43,238 nucleotides of DNA from Flavobacterium sp. (GCF_029945805.1 NZ_JAQSDH010000020.1:1-43238), one strand, 5' to 3'; counted from the stretch's first letter, positions 15,175 to 24,919 are shown. Numbers and translations: made by a program. Notes: generated by a model from the sequence alone, not told the origin.

Positions 15175-16356
15175 ATGAAACTTCGCTATTTATCATTCGT
15201 TCTCCTACCTGCTCTTTGGTCTTGCAGTAGTTCTGATTCAGGAAGTAATTACATTGACCCCTATGCTAATGTAAAGGTAACTTTTGGTACCACTATCGAT
15301 GTAGATAATTTAGCGAATTATGCCAATCAAAATATTCCCTCATACATTACTAAAGACAACACCACTGGAAATCCTATTACCAATAAAGGAGCAACGCTTG
15401 GAAGAGTCTTGTTTTATGATAAAAATTTGTCGGCTACCAATACTGTTTCCTATGCCACTTGTCACCAACAAGCGAATGCCTTTAGCGATGCCAATGTAGC
15501 AAGTATTGGTGTAAACGGAACTACAGGAAGACATGCCATGAGGTTAATCAATACCCGATTTGCAGTTGAAAATAAGTTTTTTTGGGATGAACGTGCCGCA
15601 ACATTAGAGTTACAAACTACACAACCCATACAAAATCATAGCGAAATGGGATTCAGCGGTACTAGTGGTGATGAAGGTTTTAGTGGTTTGGTAACTAAAT
15701 TAAATCAAATAGCGTATTATAAAGAACTTTTCAAGTTTGTCTATGGCTCAGAAGAAATTACCGAAAATAAAATCCAATTGGCACTGGCGCAATTTATTCG
15801 AAGTATTCAATCATTCGATAGTAAATATGATACAGGACGAGCGCAAGTTGCCAATGATGGTCAATTGTTTCCCAATTTTACTGCACAAGAAAATCAGGGC
15901 AAAAATTTATTCTTGTCTCCTCCCGTTTTTGATGCTACAGGAAACCGAATAGCCGGAGGAGTTGGATGTGCAGGCTGTCATGCTGCACCAGAATTTGATA
16001 TTGCACCCAATTCAGGAAATAACGGAATCATTGGCGTTTTAAACGGAACTGGAATTGACATTACCAATACCCGCGCTCCTTCCCTACGCGATCTTGTCAA
16101 ACTAGACGGAACCTTGAATGGCCCATTGATGCATACTGGATTTTTTACTTCACTACAAATGGCTATAGGTCATTATGGAACAATCAATATCGCTCCGGGA
16201 AATACAAATCTCGATCCAAAGCTTCGTCCAAATGGTTTTGGACAGCAGCTCCACTTTACAGCAGCCGAAATCAATTCGTTAATAGCTTTTCTTAAAACAC
16301 TCTCAGGATCTAATGTTTATACTGATGCGAAATGGGGAAACCCTTTTCCGAATTAA
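15175..16356 (+). CDS. Dihaem cytochrome c peroxidase lipoprotein with altered first haem motif
   Basis: The 393-residue protein has a lipoprotein signal ending in ALWSC (Cys17), so it would be membrane-anchored. It has the MauG/BCCP fold markers LGRVLFYDKNLS, FFWDERA and QPIQNHSEMG. The second haem motif CAGCH (265-269) is intact. The first reads YATCH (93-97), where tyrosine replaces the first cysteine and leaves one possible thioether bond. The codon is TAT at 15451, one base from the cysteine codon TGT. The haem-ligating His97 and the surroundings (QQANAFSD) are kept, so the site does not look decayed. A sequencing error is possible. It is the last gene of the sigma-factor gene set. Confidence 0.88.
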   Translation: MKLRYLSFVLLPALWSCSSSDSGSNYIDPYANVKVTFGTTIDVDNLANYANQNIPSYITKDNTTGNPITNKGATLGRVLFYDKNLSATNTVSYATCHQQANAFSDANVASIGVNGTTGRHAMRLINTRFAVENKFFWDERAATLELQTTQPIQNHSEMGFSGTSGDEGFSGLVTKLNQIAYYKELFKFVYGSEEITENKIQLALAQFIRSIQSFDSKYDTGRAQVANDGQLFPNFTAQENQGKNLFLSPPVFDATGNRIAGGVGCAGCHAAPEFDIAPNSGNNGIIGVLNGTGIDITNTRAPSLRDLVKLDGTLNGPLMHTGFFTSLQMAIGHYGTINIAPGNTNLDPKLRPNGFGQQLHFTAAEINSLIAFLKTLSGSNVYTDAKWGNPFPN

Positions 16357-16358
16357 AA

Positions 16359-16398
16359 TAAAAAACTCCTCTTTTTATATAACTAGAGGAGTTTTTTT
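16359..16398. terminator. Bidirectional terminator
   Basis: ACTCCTCT and AGAGGAGT form a perfect stem with a 12-base loop, with A run before and T run after. It ends the peroxidase operon (plus strand) and can also stop the leucine-rich repeat operon arriving on the minus strand. Confidence 0.8.
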
Positions 16399-16454
16399 TA
16401 TGTGTCAAAGCGATAGTTCAAATACCTTGAAGCTTGGGGAGTATTGAGCGACTT

Positions 16455-18809
16455 TTATTCCTTAATAAACTTACCACTTGCTGTTCCTTTATCAGTAACA
16501 ATCTTAATAAAATAACTTCCCGATTTTAATTCCGAAACATCCAATGTTGTATTCGGATTGGTATTTACTTGAACTAACTGTCCGAGCGTGTTATAGATAC
16601 TTACCGAGCTCATTAGCACATCTTGCTTAGTTGTAATAGTCAAAATATTTTTAGCTGGTACTGGGGACAAACTAAACATACTACTAAACTCAAAATCCTG
16701 AGTACCCAAAGCAGTAATTGTCGTAGTATAAGTATTAGTCAGAATTGGAAAATTATAATCAAAATAAATATTTGCACTATTACTAAAAGTATTCCCAACA
16801 ACCAATGTTGACTTTGTTTTTATTTTAAATACCACATAACCGTCATTATTGGCATCATCAAACGGAAGGTTAATATTTTCAAAAATGAATTCTACTTTAT
16901 TCGTATTCTTGATATTCGTAACAAAACTGGCGCTTCCACTTAATGGAACCAAACTACTAACATCAAATTTAGTTGTATCAATTATATCACTTACAACAAT
17001 GTTTTCTGCCTCAGCCGTTCCGGTGTTTTCAAACCGTATCATGTAATGCACATACTTACCAACCGTTTCCAAGCCAACTACATTACCTTCCAAACAGTTC
17101 TTATCATTTGGATCAAATGAACCAACAACCACTTGCTGTAAGCGATGTGAATTATCGGTTTGGGTTTCGTCAGCAGTCAAGGGAAATATGGTGGATTCAA
17201 ATTTTATTAAGTCTCCAATAGTAAGCGGAAGAGTTTCTGAAGGGGTATTCATATTAATAATGACCTCTATCTCGCGAGTTTCAAAAGGAGCAAGATTGAC
17301 ATAAGTCCATGTCAGTAAACTAAAAGCTTGACTGTTTGGTACAGGTGTTGACATGATAAAATCCATATAATTATCTTCAAAACCAAAATTTAAGCTTCCT
17401 GAAATTACTGTATTTCCTTTGTTTTTATAAAAGATTTTATACCTCGAATCAAAACCTGGTCTTGCTCCGATTATGGGTACAATCCAAGTTTCAACATCCT
17501 GATGTGTTCCATTTGGGGTAATGCAAAAATTTTGAGTTACAGGCGAAACCTGATCAGGAAAAGCAAGTTCTAAGCTTGTTGGCGATGCTGTATAATAGGA
17601 TGGATTTTCAAAAACGGGTGTAATGGTATAGCTTCCGGTTGAAACGTCAATATTATAATTTCCAGAGGCATTGCTTATGATACTCCCTGACGTAGTACCA
17701 TTTTCAATCGTGAAACGTAAATTTGGGAGAATAATATCATTGTTATCACAGCCATTAGCATCAAGGTCGAGTTTTTCACTTCCCTGAATGGTATAGTTAA
17801 CACCGCCGGGCGTAAAACTGCAATAGGTATTTATATTGCAATTCGGATAATAGCTCTGTATAAATGCAATTTCAGATTCATCACAGCAAACATACTGCAT
17901 GTTTGGATTTCCTTGTGTAATCATTCCGAAATTGTCAATTCTGCCATTTTTAACATTCATTGCTTGCAAATTATTAAATCTCAATTCATAAAAAGGTGGA
18001 CCTTGGTTAGCAGGATAAGCAATTGCCAAATCACTCAAATCTAAATACTCAATGAGGTTATTAGCGCATTGCAGATTGCGCAATTTGGTAAGTCCTGAAA
18101 TATCCAACTGGATTAATTGATTGTTTTCACAAACTAAGCCTTCTAAGTTCGATAGATTGGATACATTTAAACTATGCAAACCCATATAACTACAACCTAA
18201 ATAAGTCAATAAATTGTTACCCGATACATCCAAAGTTCCTAAAGGTGTGTAACCACAATCCAAGCTTTTTAAGTTGGGCATTGTAGCAAAATTAAATGTT
18301 GCAAGTGGATTTTGTCCGCAACTAAAAAGCTCTAAGTTAAGTGAGTTAGTTAGCACAATACTGGTAATCTGATTATAACTACAGTCAAAATTTTTAAGAC
18401 TTGGATAGTTATTTAGATTAATCGAGGTAAGCAAATTAGAATTACAATACAACTCATCCAGATGAATCAGTCCTGTATAATTTAAATTAGTAATATTGTG
18501 GCTACTGCATCTTAAAAACTTCAAATTAGTAAAACTGCTCAACCCTGTAAGGTTCGTAACATAATTTAAATCCGATGCTATTCTGTAAAAGTCAAGGTGA
18601 GAAACTGCCAAAGCTTCACTAACTTCAATTTGTCCGTTATTGTTTGCATCTATTTTAAAGTAGGCTCCCAATAAATTCTTAACGATGTAATTGTTTGTAT
18701 CTGCTTCTAAAAGTTTTGCTTTAAAATTCGCATCAGGTATAGTAACAATCTGCGCATTACCAATAACTAACGTAAACGCTAAAATCAAAAAAGTGTAAAG
18801 CTTGTTCAT
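16455..18809 (-). CDS. Secreted leucine-rich repeat protein with T9SS domain (paralogue 1)
   Basis: The 784-residue protein has a signal peptide (to about residue 19) and an N-terminal IPDANFKAKLL segment leading to an EF-loop-like DANNNGQIEVSE (54-65). A block of roughly 21-residue leucine-rich repeats (about 80-310) carries the pattern LxxLxCxxNxLxxLDxSxL. A module starts with PGGVNYTIQGSEKLDLDANG and is followed by a DUF11-like beta-sandwich with DPNDKNCLEG and VGKYVHYMIRFENTG. The type A T9SS domain starts near 712 and ends in SGKFIKE. It is the shortest of three tandem paralogues because its repeat block is shorter. A surface adhesion or ligand-binding role is likely from the architecture only. 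Confidence 0.88.
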   Translation of the reverse strand: MNKLYTFLILAFTLVIGNAQIVTIPDANFKAKLLEADTNNYIVKNLLGAYFKIDANNNGQIEVSEALAVSHLDFYRIASDLNYVTNLTGLSSFTNLKFLRCSSHNITNLNYTGLIHLDELYCNSNLLTSINLNNYPSLKNFDCSYNQITSIVLTNSLNLELFSCGQNPLATFNFATMPNLKSLDCGYTPLGTLDVSGNNLLTYLGCSYMGLHSLNVSNLSNLEGLVCENNQLIQLDISGLTKLRNLQCANNLIEYLDLSDLAIAYPANQGPPFYELRFNNLQAMNVKNGRIDNFGMITQGNPNMQYVCCDESEIAFIQSYYPNCNINTYCSFTPGGVNYTIQGSEKLDLDANGCDNNDIILPNLRFTIENGTTSGSIISNASGNYNIDVSTGSYTITPVFENPSYYTASPTSLELAFPDQVSPVTQNFCITPNGTHQDVETWIVPIIGARPGFDSRYKIFYKNKGNTVISGSLNFGFEDNYMDFIMSTPVPNSQAFSLLTWTYVNLAPFETREIEVIINMNTPSETLPLTIGDLIKFESTIFPLTADETQTDNSHRLQQVVVGSFDPNDKNCLEGNVVGLETVGKYVHYMIRFENTGTAEAENIVVSDIIDTTKFDVSSLVPLSGSASFVTNIKNTNKVEFIFENINLPFDDANNDGYVVFKIKTKSTLVVGNTFSNSANIYFDYNFPILTNTYTTTITALGTQDFEFSSMFSLSPVPAKNILTITTKQDVLMSSVSIYNTLGQLVQVNTNPNTTLDVSELKSGSYFIKIVTDKGTASGKFIKE

Positions 18810-18811
18810 AA

Positions 18812-21406
18812 TTATTCTTTTATAAACTTACTACTTGCTGTTCCGTTATCACTTATAATCCTGATGAAATAATTTCCGGTTTTTAAACCCGAAACATCTA
18901 TAATTTCATTCGGATTGGTATTTACCTGAACCAATTGACCAATTGTATTATAAATATTTATAGAGCTTATTACAACAGTTTGTTTAGTTGTAATTGTCAA
19001 CACATTTTTAGTAGGCACTGGACTTAGTAAAAACGCACTTTGAAAGTCAAAATCTGCTACAGCCAATGGATTAAAAACAAGCGTAGTATAAGGATTAGTA
19101 ACAATTGGCGCATTGTAATCGAAATAAATACTTGCCGAGTTAGTGAAAGTATTTCCATCAACAAGAGTTGGTAATGTTTTGATTTTAAATGCTACGTATC
19201 CATCGTTATTGGCATCGTCAAAGGGAAGGTTTATATTTTGAAATATAAATTCCACCTGATTGGTATTAGAAATTTTTGTAGAAAAAGCATCACTTCCAGT
19301 TAAAGGTATCAAAGTTGTAATATCATACTTAGTGGTATCAATTACATCTTTTACAACAATATTCTCAGCTGAAGCAGTACCATTGTTTTCAAAATGAATG
19401 ATATAATGCACATACTTTCCAACTTCATTTACAGGCAAGACAGCACCTTCGGTACAAATTTTATCATTTGGATCATAAGAATTGACAACAAGTTGATAAA
19501 AGAAAGAGGAATTGTCATCTGGAGTTTCATCAGTTAACCCCGTGACCGTAGTAGTAAAAATTATTCCATTTCCAGCATTTACAGCAGGAGTATCCGTCGG
19601 TGAATTAAGATTGAGAACAACCTGAATTTCTCTTGTGTCATAGGGTAGTAAATTACTAAAATCCCAGTTTAAAGTATTCGTGACTTGACTAGAGCTACTT
19701 GGGTTTGAAGAAACAAAATCCATAATAGTGTCGTCAAAATCTAAGGATACCGACCCACTTTGTGTTGAAGTTCCTTTGTTTTTATAGACGATTACATAGT
19801 TAGCATCAAAACCGGGCCTTGCAGGTCCAATAGGATATAGTACAACTTCTAAATCATTGTGAACAGTATTGGATGTTATACAAAAATTTTGAATAAACAG
19901 ACTTGTTGTAGCTGGAAAAGTAACCGTAGCAGTTGCTGGTGAAACTGTAAAATAAGTTGGGTTTTCTACTATTGGAGTTATGGTTTGTGTTCCGGCTTGT
20001 ACATCATAATGATAATCCCCAGTACCATCTGAAATGAGGCTTCCTATATTAGTGCCATCGCTAAATGCCAATTTTAAATTCGGATAATTAATATCGGAAG
20101 CATCACAACCAGTATTGTTTTCGTCATATTTATTATTTCCCTGAATAGTATAAAAATCACCTCCAGGATTAAAACTACAATACGAGTTTACATGGCAGTT
20201 GGTATAGCCATACGTTGTGATACTATTCTGAAATTGTGCAATCTTGTTCTCGTCAGTGCAGATATATTGTAAATTTGGGTTTCCTGCAAAAAAAAGGTCT
20301 GCCAATTCGTTTGTTGAACCTGTTTTAATAAATAAAGTTTCTAATGGATTATTATCAGCATAAAGTGAATATAGGTTTGGTGAATGACTAAGGTCAATAG
20401 TGGTTAGGAGCGTATTTTCAGAATCTAATTCGGTAAGCGAAACCAAATTAGTTAAATCTATGGAAGCAATCGGAGTAAAACTAATGGCCAAAAATTGGAG
20501 TTGTGCCAAATTGGATACATCAAGTGTTGCAATGGGATTCAAAGAACAGGTTAATGTAAGTAGATTATTTAAGCCACTTACATCCAAAGCTGAAAGTTGA
20601 TTATTACTACATTGCAATACTGTAAGATGAGTAAGTCCGCTTAGATCGAGTGTTTCTATTAGATTATTTTCACAAGTAAGATCAATTAGATTTAGCGAAT
20701 TACTTAAATCAATTGAGGGAATTTGATTAGAAGAAAAATTTAAAAATTCAAGTAGCGTCAAATCGGTGACATCCAAAGTGGTCAATTGATTTAGTCCACA
20801 ATCTAACGATGTTAGGTTTGTCAATAAATTAAGGTCTATTGCTTGGACAGCATTTTGTGTAAAGTTAAGTTTTCCCAAAGCTAACGAACTAGCCAAGTCT
20901 AATTCGGGTATCAGGTTTTGTGAGCAATCCAAAGTTATAAGAGCGGATAATGTAGAGGTGTCCAGGTAATTGATTTGATTCATATTGCATTTTAAATGCT
21001 GCAAATGCGTTAACCCTGATACATTTAAACTAACCAAATTGTTATCTAAACATTCTAAATTTTCTAAATTCAATAATGCTCCTAAATCTAAGCTTGTTAA
21101 TGAATTATTATTACAAAACAATATTCTCAAATTCATGAAACTGGCTATTCCTGTTAGGTTGGATATAGGATTGAAAACACCCTGCACATTTAATTTCCAA
21201 ACCAATAAAGCTTCACTAACTTGAATTTCACCATCATTATTAGTATCTATTTTTATGGGCGTAGATTCAGCATTATAAGCTATAGGTTGTGTAGGACTCG
21301 CCGCTAATAACTTCGCCTTAAAATTTGCATCGGGAATGTTAATAATTTGTGCATTTCCGACAACTAACGCAAACATTAAAATCAAAAAAGTGTAAAATTT
21401 TTTCAT
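18812..21406 (-). CDS. Secreted leucine-rich repeat protein with T9SS domain (paralogue 2)
   Basis: The protein has 864 residues from the ATG at 21406 (MKKFYTFLILMFALVVGNAQ). The frame opens 4 codons earlier at 21418, but that start would touch the preceding gene and put residues before a complete signal peptide. The architecture is the same as paralogue 1: signal, EF-loop-like DTNNDGEIQVSE, a longer leucine-rich block of many 21-residue units such as LTSLDCGLNQLTTLDVTDL, the YTIQGNNKYDENNTGCD module, the DPNDKICTEG / VGKYVHYIIHFENNG module and the T9SS domain ending in SSKFIKE. It starts 11 bases after paralogue 3 and ends 2 bases before paralogue 1, so the three form one operon. Confidence 0.88.
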   Translation of the reverse strand: MKKFYTFLILMFALVVGNAQIINIPDANFKAKLLAASPTQPIAYNAESTPIKIDTNNDGEIQVSEALLVWKLNVQGVFNPISNLTGIASFMNLRILFCNNNSLTSLDLGALLNLENLECLDNNLVSLNVSGLTHLQHLKCNMNQINYLDTSTLSALITLDCSQNLIPELDLASSLALGKLNFTQNAVQAIDLNLLTNLTSLDCGLNQLTTLDVTDLTLLEFLNFSSNQIPSIDLSNSLNLIDLTCENNLIETLDLSGLTHLTVLQCSNNQLSALDVSGLNNLLTLTCSLNPIATLDVSNLAQLQFLAISFTPIASIDLTNLVSLTELDSENTLLTTIDLSHSPNLYSLYADNNPLETLFIKTGSTNELADLFFAGNPNLQYICTDENKIAQFQNSITTYGYTNCHVNSYCSFNPGGDFYTIQGNNKYDENNTGCDASDINYPNLKLAFSDGTNIGSLISDGTGDYHYDVQAGTQTITPIVENPTYFTVSPATATVTFPATTSLFIQNFCITSNTVHNDLEVVLYPIGPARPGFDANYVIVYKNKGTSTQSGSVSLDFDDTIMDFVSSNPSSSSQVTNTLNWDFSNLLPYDTREIQVVLNLNSPTDTPAVNAGNGIIFTTTVTGLTDETPDDNSSFFYQLVVNSYDPNDKICTEGAVLPVNEVGKYVHYIIHFENNGTASAENIVVKDVIDTTKYDITTLIPLTGSDAFSTKISNTNQVEFIFQNINLPFDDANNDGYVAFKIKTLPTLVDGNTFTNSASIYFDYNAPIVTNPYTTLVFNPLAVADFDFQSAFLLSPVPTKNVLTITTKQTVVISSINIYNTIGQLVQVNTNPNEIIDVSGLKTGNYFIRIISDNGTASSKFIKE

Positions 21407-21417
21407 GTATATATGCA

Positions 21418-23955
21418 TTATTCTTTAATAAATTTGCTACTTGCCGTTCCTTTATCGCTCACAATCTTGATAAAATAAGTTCCAGTTTTTAATTCTGAAA
21501 CATCTATCGTTTCGTTTGGATTGGTACTTACCTGAACCAATTGTCCGATTGTGTTATAAATATTGATTGAACTTATTATAATAGTTTGTTTGTTTGAAAT
21601 AGTCAAAACTTCTTTTACTGGAACTGGTGATAAAGAAAACAGGGTACCAAAATCAAAATCAGAAGTACTTAAATTTTGGATTATAGTTGTTGCTGTATTT
21701 GTTATTATTGGAAAATTATAATCAAAATAGATATTTGCGCTATTGCTGAACGTATCCCCCAAAACTAATGTTGGTTTTGTTTTGATTTTGAAAGCCACAT
21801 AACCATCATTATTAGCGTCGTCAAAAGGTAGATTAATGTTTTCAAAGATGAATTCAACCTGATTGGTATTAGTAATTCTAGTAACATACTCAGCACTTCC
21901 GCTTAGTGGTATTAAGCTGCTTATATTATATTTGGTAGCGTCAATTATGTCTTTTACTACAATGTTTTCTGCATTGGCGTTTCCGGTATTTTCAAAACGA
22001 ATTAAATAATGTACATATTGTCCAATCATTGCAGGAGATATTGCTGCTCCTTCGAGGCAGGTTTTATCATTTGGATCTAACGAATTAACTGAGTTTTGAT
22101 TTAATGTGAAACTATTGTCATTTGGAGTCTCATCATATGAACCAGCAATAGTTACAGTATAACTTAAATTATCTCCAGCATTAAATGCAGGGATTTCGAT
22201 TGGAGAATTGAGATTCATCGTAAATAGGATTTCTCTTGATTCAAATGGCTGAAGGTTTGAAAATATCCAAGACAAATTATTCGTGGATGATCCTGTATTT
22301 AGTGGATTAGCCGAAACAAAATCCATTATATAATCATCAAAAGATAAACTGATAGAACCATTTTGCGTAGTAGTGCCTTTATTCTTATAGAGAATTTTAT
22401 AATTTGCATCAAAACCAGGTCTTGCAAGGCTTAATGGAATTATGGACACTTCTAAATCATTGTGGACTCCAGTGGCAGTTACACAAAAGTTTTGGGTAAT
22501 AGGACTGCCTACAGCAGGAAAAGTTAGGGTTACCGCTGGTGGCGAAACTGTAAAATAAGTTGGATTTTCTACTATTGGAATGATAGTATGTGTGCCAGAC
22601 TGAACATCATAGCTATAACTTCCTGTAGCATTAGAAATTAAATCACCTGTATTTGTGCCATCGGTAAACGAAAATTTTAAATTAGGGTAATTAATATCGG
22701 CAACATCGCATCCAGTATTGTTTTCATCATATCTGCTATTCCCCTGAATGGTATAGAATGTTCCTCCAGGTGCGAAACTGCAATATGTATTAACGTGACA
22801 GTTTGAATACCCATACTCAGTAATTTTATTCTGAATAGTCAGAAGCTGAATGGCATCGGCACAAATGTACTCAATATTCGCATTGTTAGAAAAATTTAAA
22901 GTAGATTCAGTTAGTCCATTTTTGACAAACAAAGTATTTAAAATATTATGACTACAGTCAACATATTGCAAGTATAAAGAGCAGCTACTTAAATCTAATG
23001 TGGTGAGTTGATTATTTTCACATTCTAAATAATTCAAGTAAGGTGAATTATCTATTTCAATTGAAGTCAACAGATTGTTTTGACATACGACATCCATAAG
23101 ATTAGGAAACTGTGTTAAGTTTAGACTAGTCAGAAGATTGTTTTGACAATATATATAATAAAAATTTAACGACGAATTATCTAATACTAATGTTTCTAGT
23201 TGATTGTCGTTACAAGCCAACGATTGAAGATTAGCCAAATTGCTCACATCAAGTAAAGTAAGCAAATTATGATCACAGTTTAATGCTTCAAGGTTAGTCA
23301 GACCATTTACATCTATAGTAACGATTGAATTATATTCACAATATAAATTAGTAAGTTGCGGCAATCCATTGAGATTTAAATTTGAAATCATATTGTTGGC
23401 ACAATTAAAAATCTTAAGGTTAGGCATACCAGAAATATTTATTGATGAGATTTGATTATTTCCTGCGCTAAATTCCTGAAGTGCTGTTAAGCTAGTCAAA
23501 TCTAATGTTGTTAGCGTTGTTAATTGACAATCATAAGCTCTAACTCTTTCAAGATTATTCAATCCTGTTAAATTTAAAGAAGTAAGATTTGGATTGTTAG
23601 TACAGAGCAGGTCACGCAGATTAGTCATACTAGTTAAATCTATAGATGCCATTTGAACAAAAGAAATCTCTAAAACTTGCAAGTTTGTAAAATAGTGTAG
23701 TCCTTCAATTGATAGTATAGCTGTATTATTGAGATTTAACTCCATAACCTGTGAAGCTTCGTCTTGGCTTATTTCACCGTCATTATTTGCATCAATTTTA
23801 AAATATACATTACTAAGATTTACTGCAAAAAGATTTGTATCAGCATCAGCCAATAACAATCTTGCTTTAAAACTAGCATCGGGAAAATTTAGTATTTGTG
23901 CCTTTACTGAAAATTGACTTAAAACAAGAATAAGTAAAACGTAGTATTTTTTCAT
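21418..23955 (-). CDS. Secreted leucine-rich repeat protein with T9SS domain (paralogue 3)
   Basis: The protein has 845 residues from the ATG at 23955 (MKKYYVLLILVLSQFSVKAQ). The in-frame ATG at 23976 overlaps the -7 box and is rejected. It is the first gene of the three-gene operon. The EF-loop-like DANNDGEISQDE is followed by a leucine-rich block with irregular unit lengths, the YTIQGNSRYDENNTGCD module, the DPNDKTCLEG / IGQYVHYLIRFENTG module and the T9SS domain ending in SSKFIKE. Modules outside the repeat block are very close to those of the two paralogues, while the repeat block differs in length and surface residues. This points to duplication followed by diversification of the binding part. 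Confidence 0.88.
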   Translation of the reverse strand: MKKYYVLLILVLSQFSVKAQILNFPDASFKARLLLADADTNLFAVNLSNVYFKIDANNDGEISQDEASQVMELNLNNTAILSIEGLHYFTNLQVLEISFVQMASIDLTSMTNLRDLLCTNNPNLTSLNLTGLNNLERVRAYDCQLTTLTTLDLTSLTALQEFSAGNNQISSINISGMPNLKIFNCANNMISNLNLNGLPQLTNLYCEYNSIVTIDVNGLTNLEALNCDHNLLTLLDVSNLANLQSLACNDNQLETLVLDNSSLNFYYIYCQNNLLTSLNLTQFPNLMDVVCQNNLLTSIEIDNSPYLNYLECENNQLTTLDLSSCSLYLQYVDCSHNILNTLFVKNGLTESTLNFSNNANIEYICADAIQLLTIQNKITEYGYSNCHVNTYCSFAPGGTFYTIQGNSRYDENNTGCDVADINYPNLKFSFTDGTNTGDLISNATGSYSYDVQSGTHTIIPIVENPTYFTVSPPAVTLTFPAVGSPITQNFCVTATGVHNDLEVSIIPLSLARPGFDANYKILYKNKGTTTQNGSISLSFDDYIMDFVSANPLNTGSSTNNLSWIFSNLQPFESREILFTMNLNSPIEIPAFNAGDNLSYTVTIAGSYDETPNDNSFTLNQNSVNSLDPNDKTCLEGAAISPAMIGQYVHYLIRFENTGNANAENIVVKDIIDATKYNISSLIPLSGSAEYVTRITNTNQVEFIFENINLPFDDANNDGYVAFKIKTKPTLVLGDTFSNSANIYFDYNFPIITNTATTIIQNLSTSDFDFGTLFSLSPVPVKEVLTISNKQTIIISSINIYNTIGQLVQVSTNPNETIDVSELKTGTYFIKIVSDKGTASSKFIKE

Positions 23956-23973
23956 AGCTAGTAATTTGAGTCT

Positions 23974-23981
23974 CAAATATA
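23974..23981 (-). promoter_or_regulatory. -7 element of the leucine-rich repeat operon
   Basis: TATATTTG on the minus strand predicts a start near 23967, about 12 bases before the ATG at 23955. The ATG at 23976 lies inside this box, which supports the shorter protein. No clear TTG is seen at -33. Confidence 0.4.
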
Positions 23982-23993
23982 AGAAAGTACGAA

Positions 23994-24026
23994 ATAAAAA
24001 AGCTCCACTAATGTGAAGCTTTTTTT
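23994..24026 (-). terminator. Terminator after sucD
   Basis: AAAAAGCT and AGCTTTTT enclose CAC and GTG with a TAAT loop, with one mismatch in the stem. It lies about 20 bases after the sucD stop at 24047 and ahead of the next operon on the same strand. Confidence 0.75.
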
Positions 24027-24046
24027 AAATATAATTTGAATGGATA

Positions 24047-24919
24047 TTATCCCATTACTTCTTTCACTTTTTTACCTATTTCTGCTGGTGAATCTACCAC
24101 GTGAATGCCACATTCTCTCATGATACGTTTTTTAGCTTCAGCTGTATCATCAGTACCACCCACGATTGCACCTGCGTGACCCATTGTTCTTCCTTTAGGA
24201 GCAGTTTCTCCAGCAATGAAACCAACAACTGGTTTACGGTTTCCATCAGCTTTAACCCATTTAGCAGCATCTGCTTCTAATTGACCACCGATTTCTCCAA
24301 TCATAACGATACATTTCGTTTCGTCATCATTCATTAATAATTCAACTGCTTCTTTAGTTGTAGTTCCAATTATTGGATCTCCACCAATACCAATAGCTGT
24401 TGTGATTCCCATTCCTTGTTTCACTACTTGGTCAGCCGCTTCATAGGTTAATGTACCCGATTTAGATACAATTCCAACAGTTCCTTTTTTGAATACAAAA
24501 CCTGGCATAATACCAACTTTGGCTTCACCTGGAGTAATAACACCTGGGCAGTTTGGACCAATTAATCTACAATCTCTTCGTTTGATATATTCATTTGCTT
24601 TAATCATATCTGCAACAGGAATACCTTCAGTAATAGCAATAATTACTTTGATACCAGCGTCTGCAGCTTCCATAATAGCATCAGCAGCAAAAGCTGGCGG
24701 AACGAAAATGATAGAAGTATCAGCTCCTGCTTTTTCTACAGCGTCTTTAACTGTATTAAAAACAGGTCGGTCTAAATGCGTTGTTCCTCCTTTTCCTGGA
24801 GTAACACCACCAACCACATTAGTACCGTATTCAATCATTTGCGTAGCGTGAAAAGTTCCTTCGCTACCTGTAAATCCCTGAACTATTATTTTTGAATTTT
24901 TATTAACTAAAACGCTCAT
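24047..24919 (-). CDS. sucD: Succinyl-CoA synthetase, alpha subunit
   Basis: The 290-residue alpha subunit converts succinyl-CoA to succinate in the TCA cycle with formation of ATP or GTP, together with the beta subunit SucC, which is not in this window. The CoA-binding loop [11 protein letters not shown] lies at 15-25, and IGPNCPG and SKSGTLTYE are typical. The phosphohistidine is His248 in [11 protein letters not shown]. The length is normal for the family. It has its own -7 box, so it can be transcribed separately from the lipid A genes upstream. In many Flavobacteriaceae sucD sits next to efp and the lpx genes, as here. Confidence 0.96.
   Translation of the reverse strand: MSVLVNKNSKIIVQGFTGSEGTFHATQMIEYGTNVVGGVTPGKGGTTHLDRPVFNTVKDAVEKAGADTSIIFVPPAFAADAIMEAADAGIKVIIAITEGIPVADMIKANEYIKRRDCRLIGPNCPGVITPGEAKVGIMPGFVFKKGTVGIVSKSGTLTYEAADQVVKQGMGITTAIGIGGDPIIGTTTKEAVELLMNDDETKCIVMIGEIGGQLEADAAKWVKADGNRKPVVGFIAGETAPKGRTMGHAGAIVGGTDDTAEAKKRIMRECGIHVVDSPAEIGKKVKEVMG

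Noticed and set aside
16455..23955. Repetitive DNA of the leucine-rich genes as non-coding tandem repeats or CRISPR
   Set aside because: The repetition is in frame, follows the 21-residue protein repeat and lies inside intact genes.
24489..24851. 120-codon open frame antisense to sucD
   Set aside because: It is a shadow of a highly conserved gene, with low-complexity Ala/Ile/Ser content and no recognisable domain or promoter.
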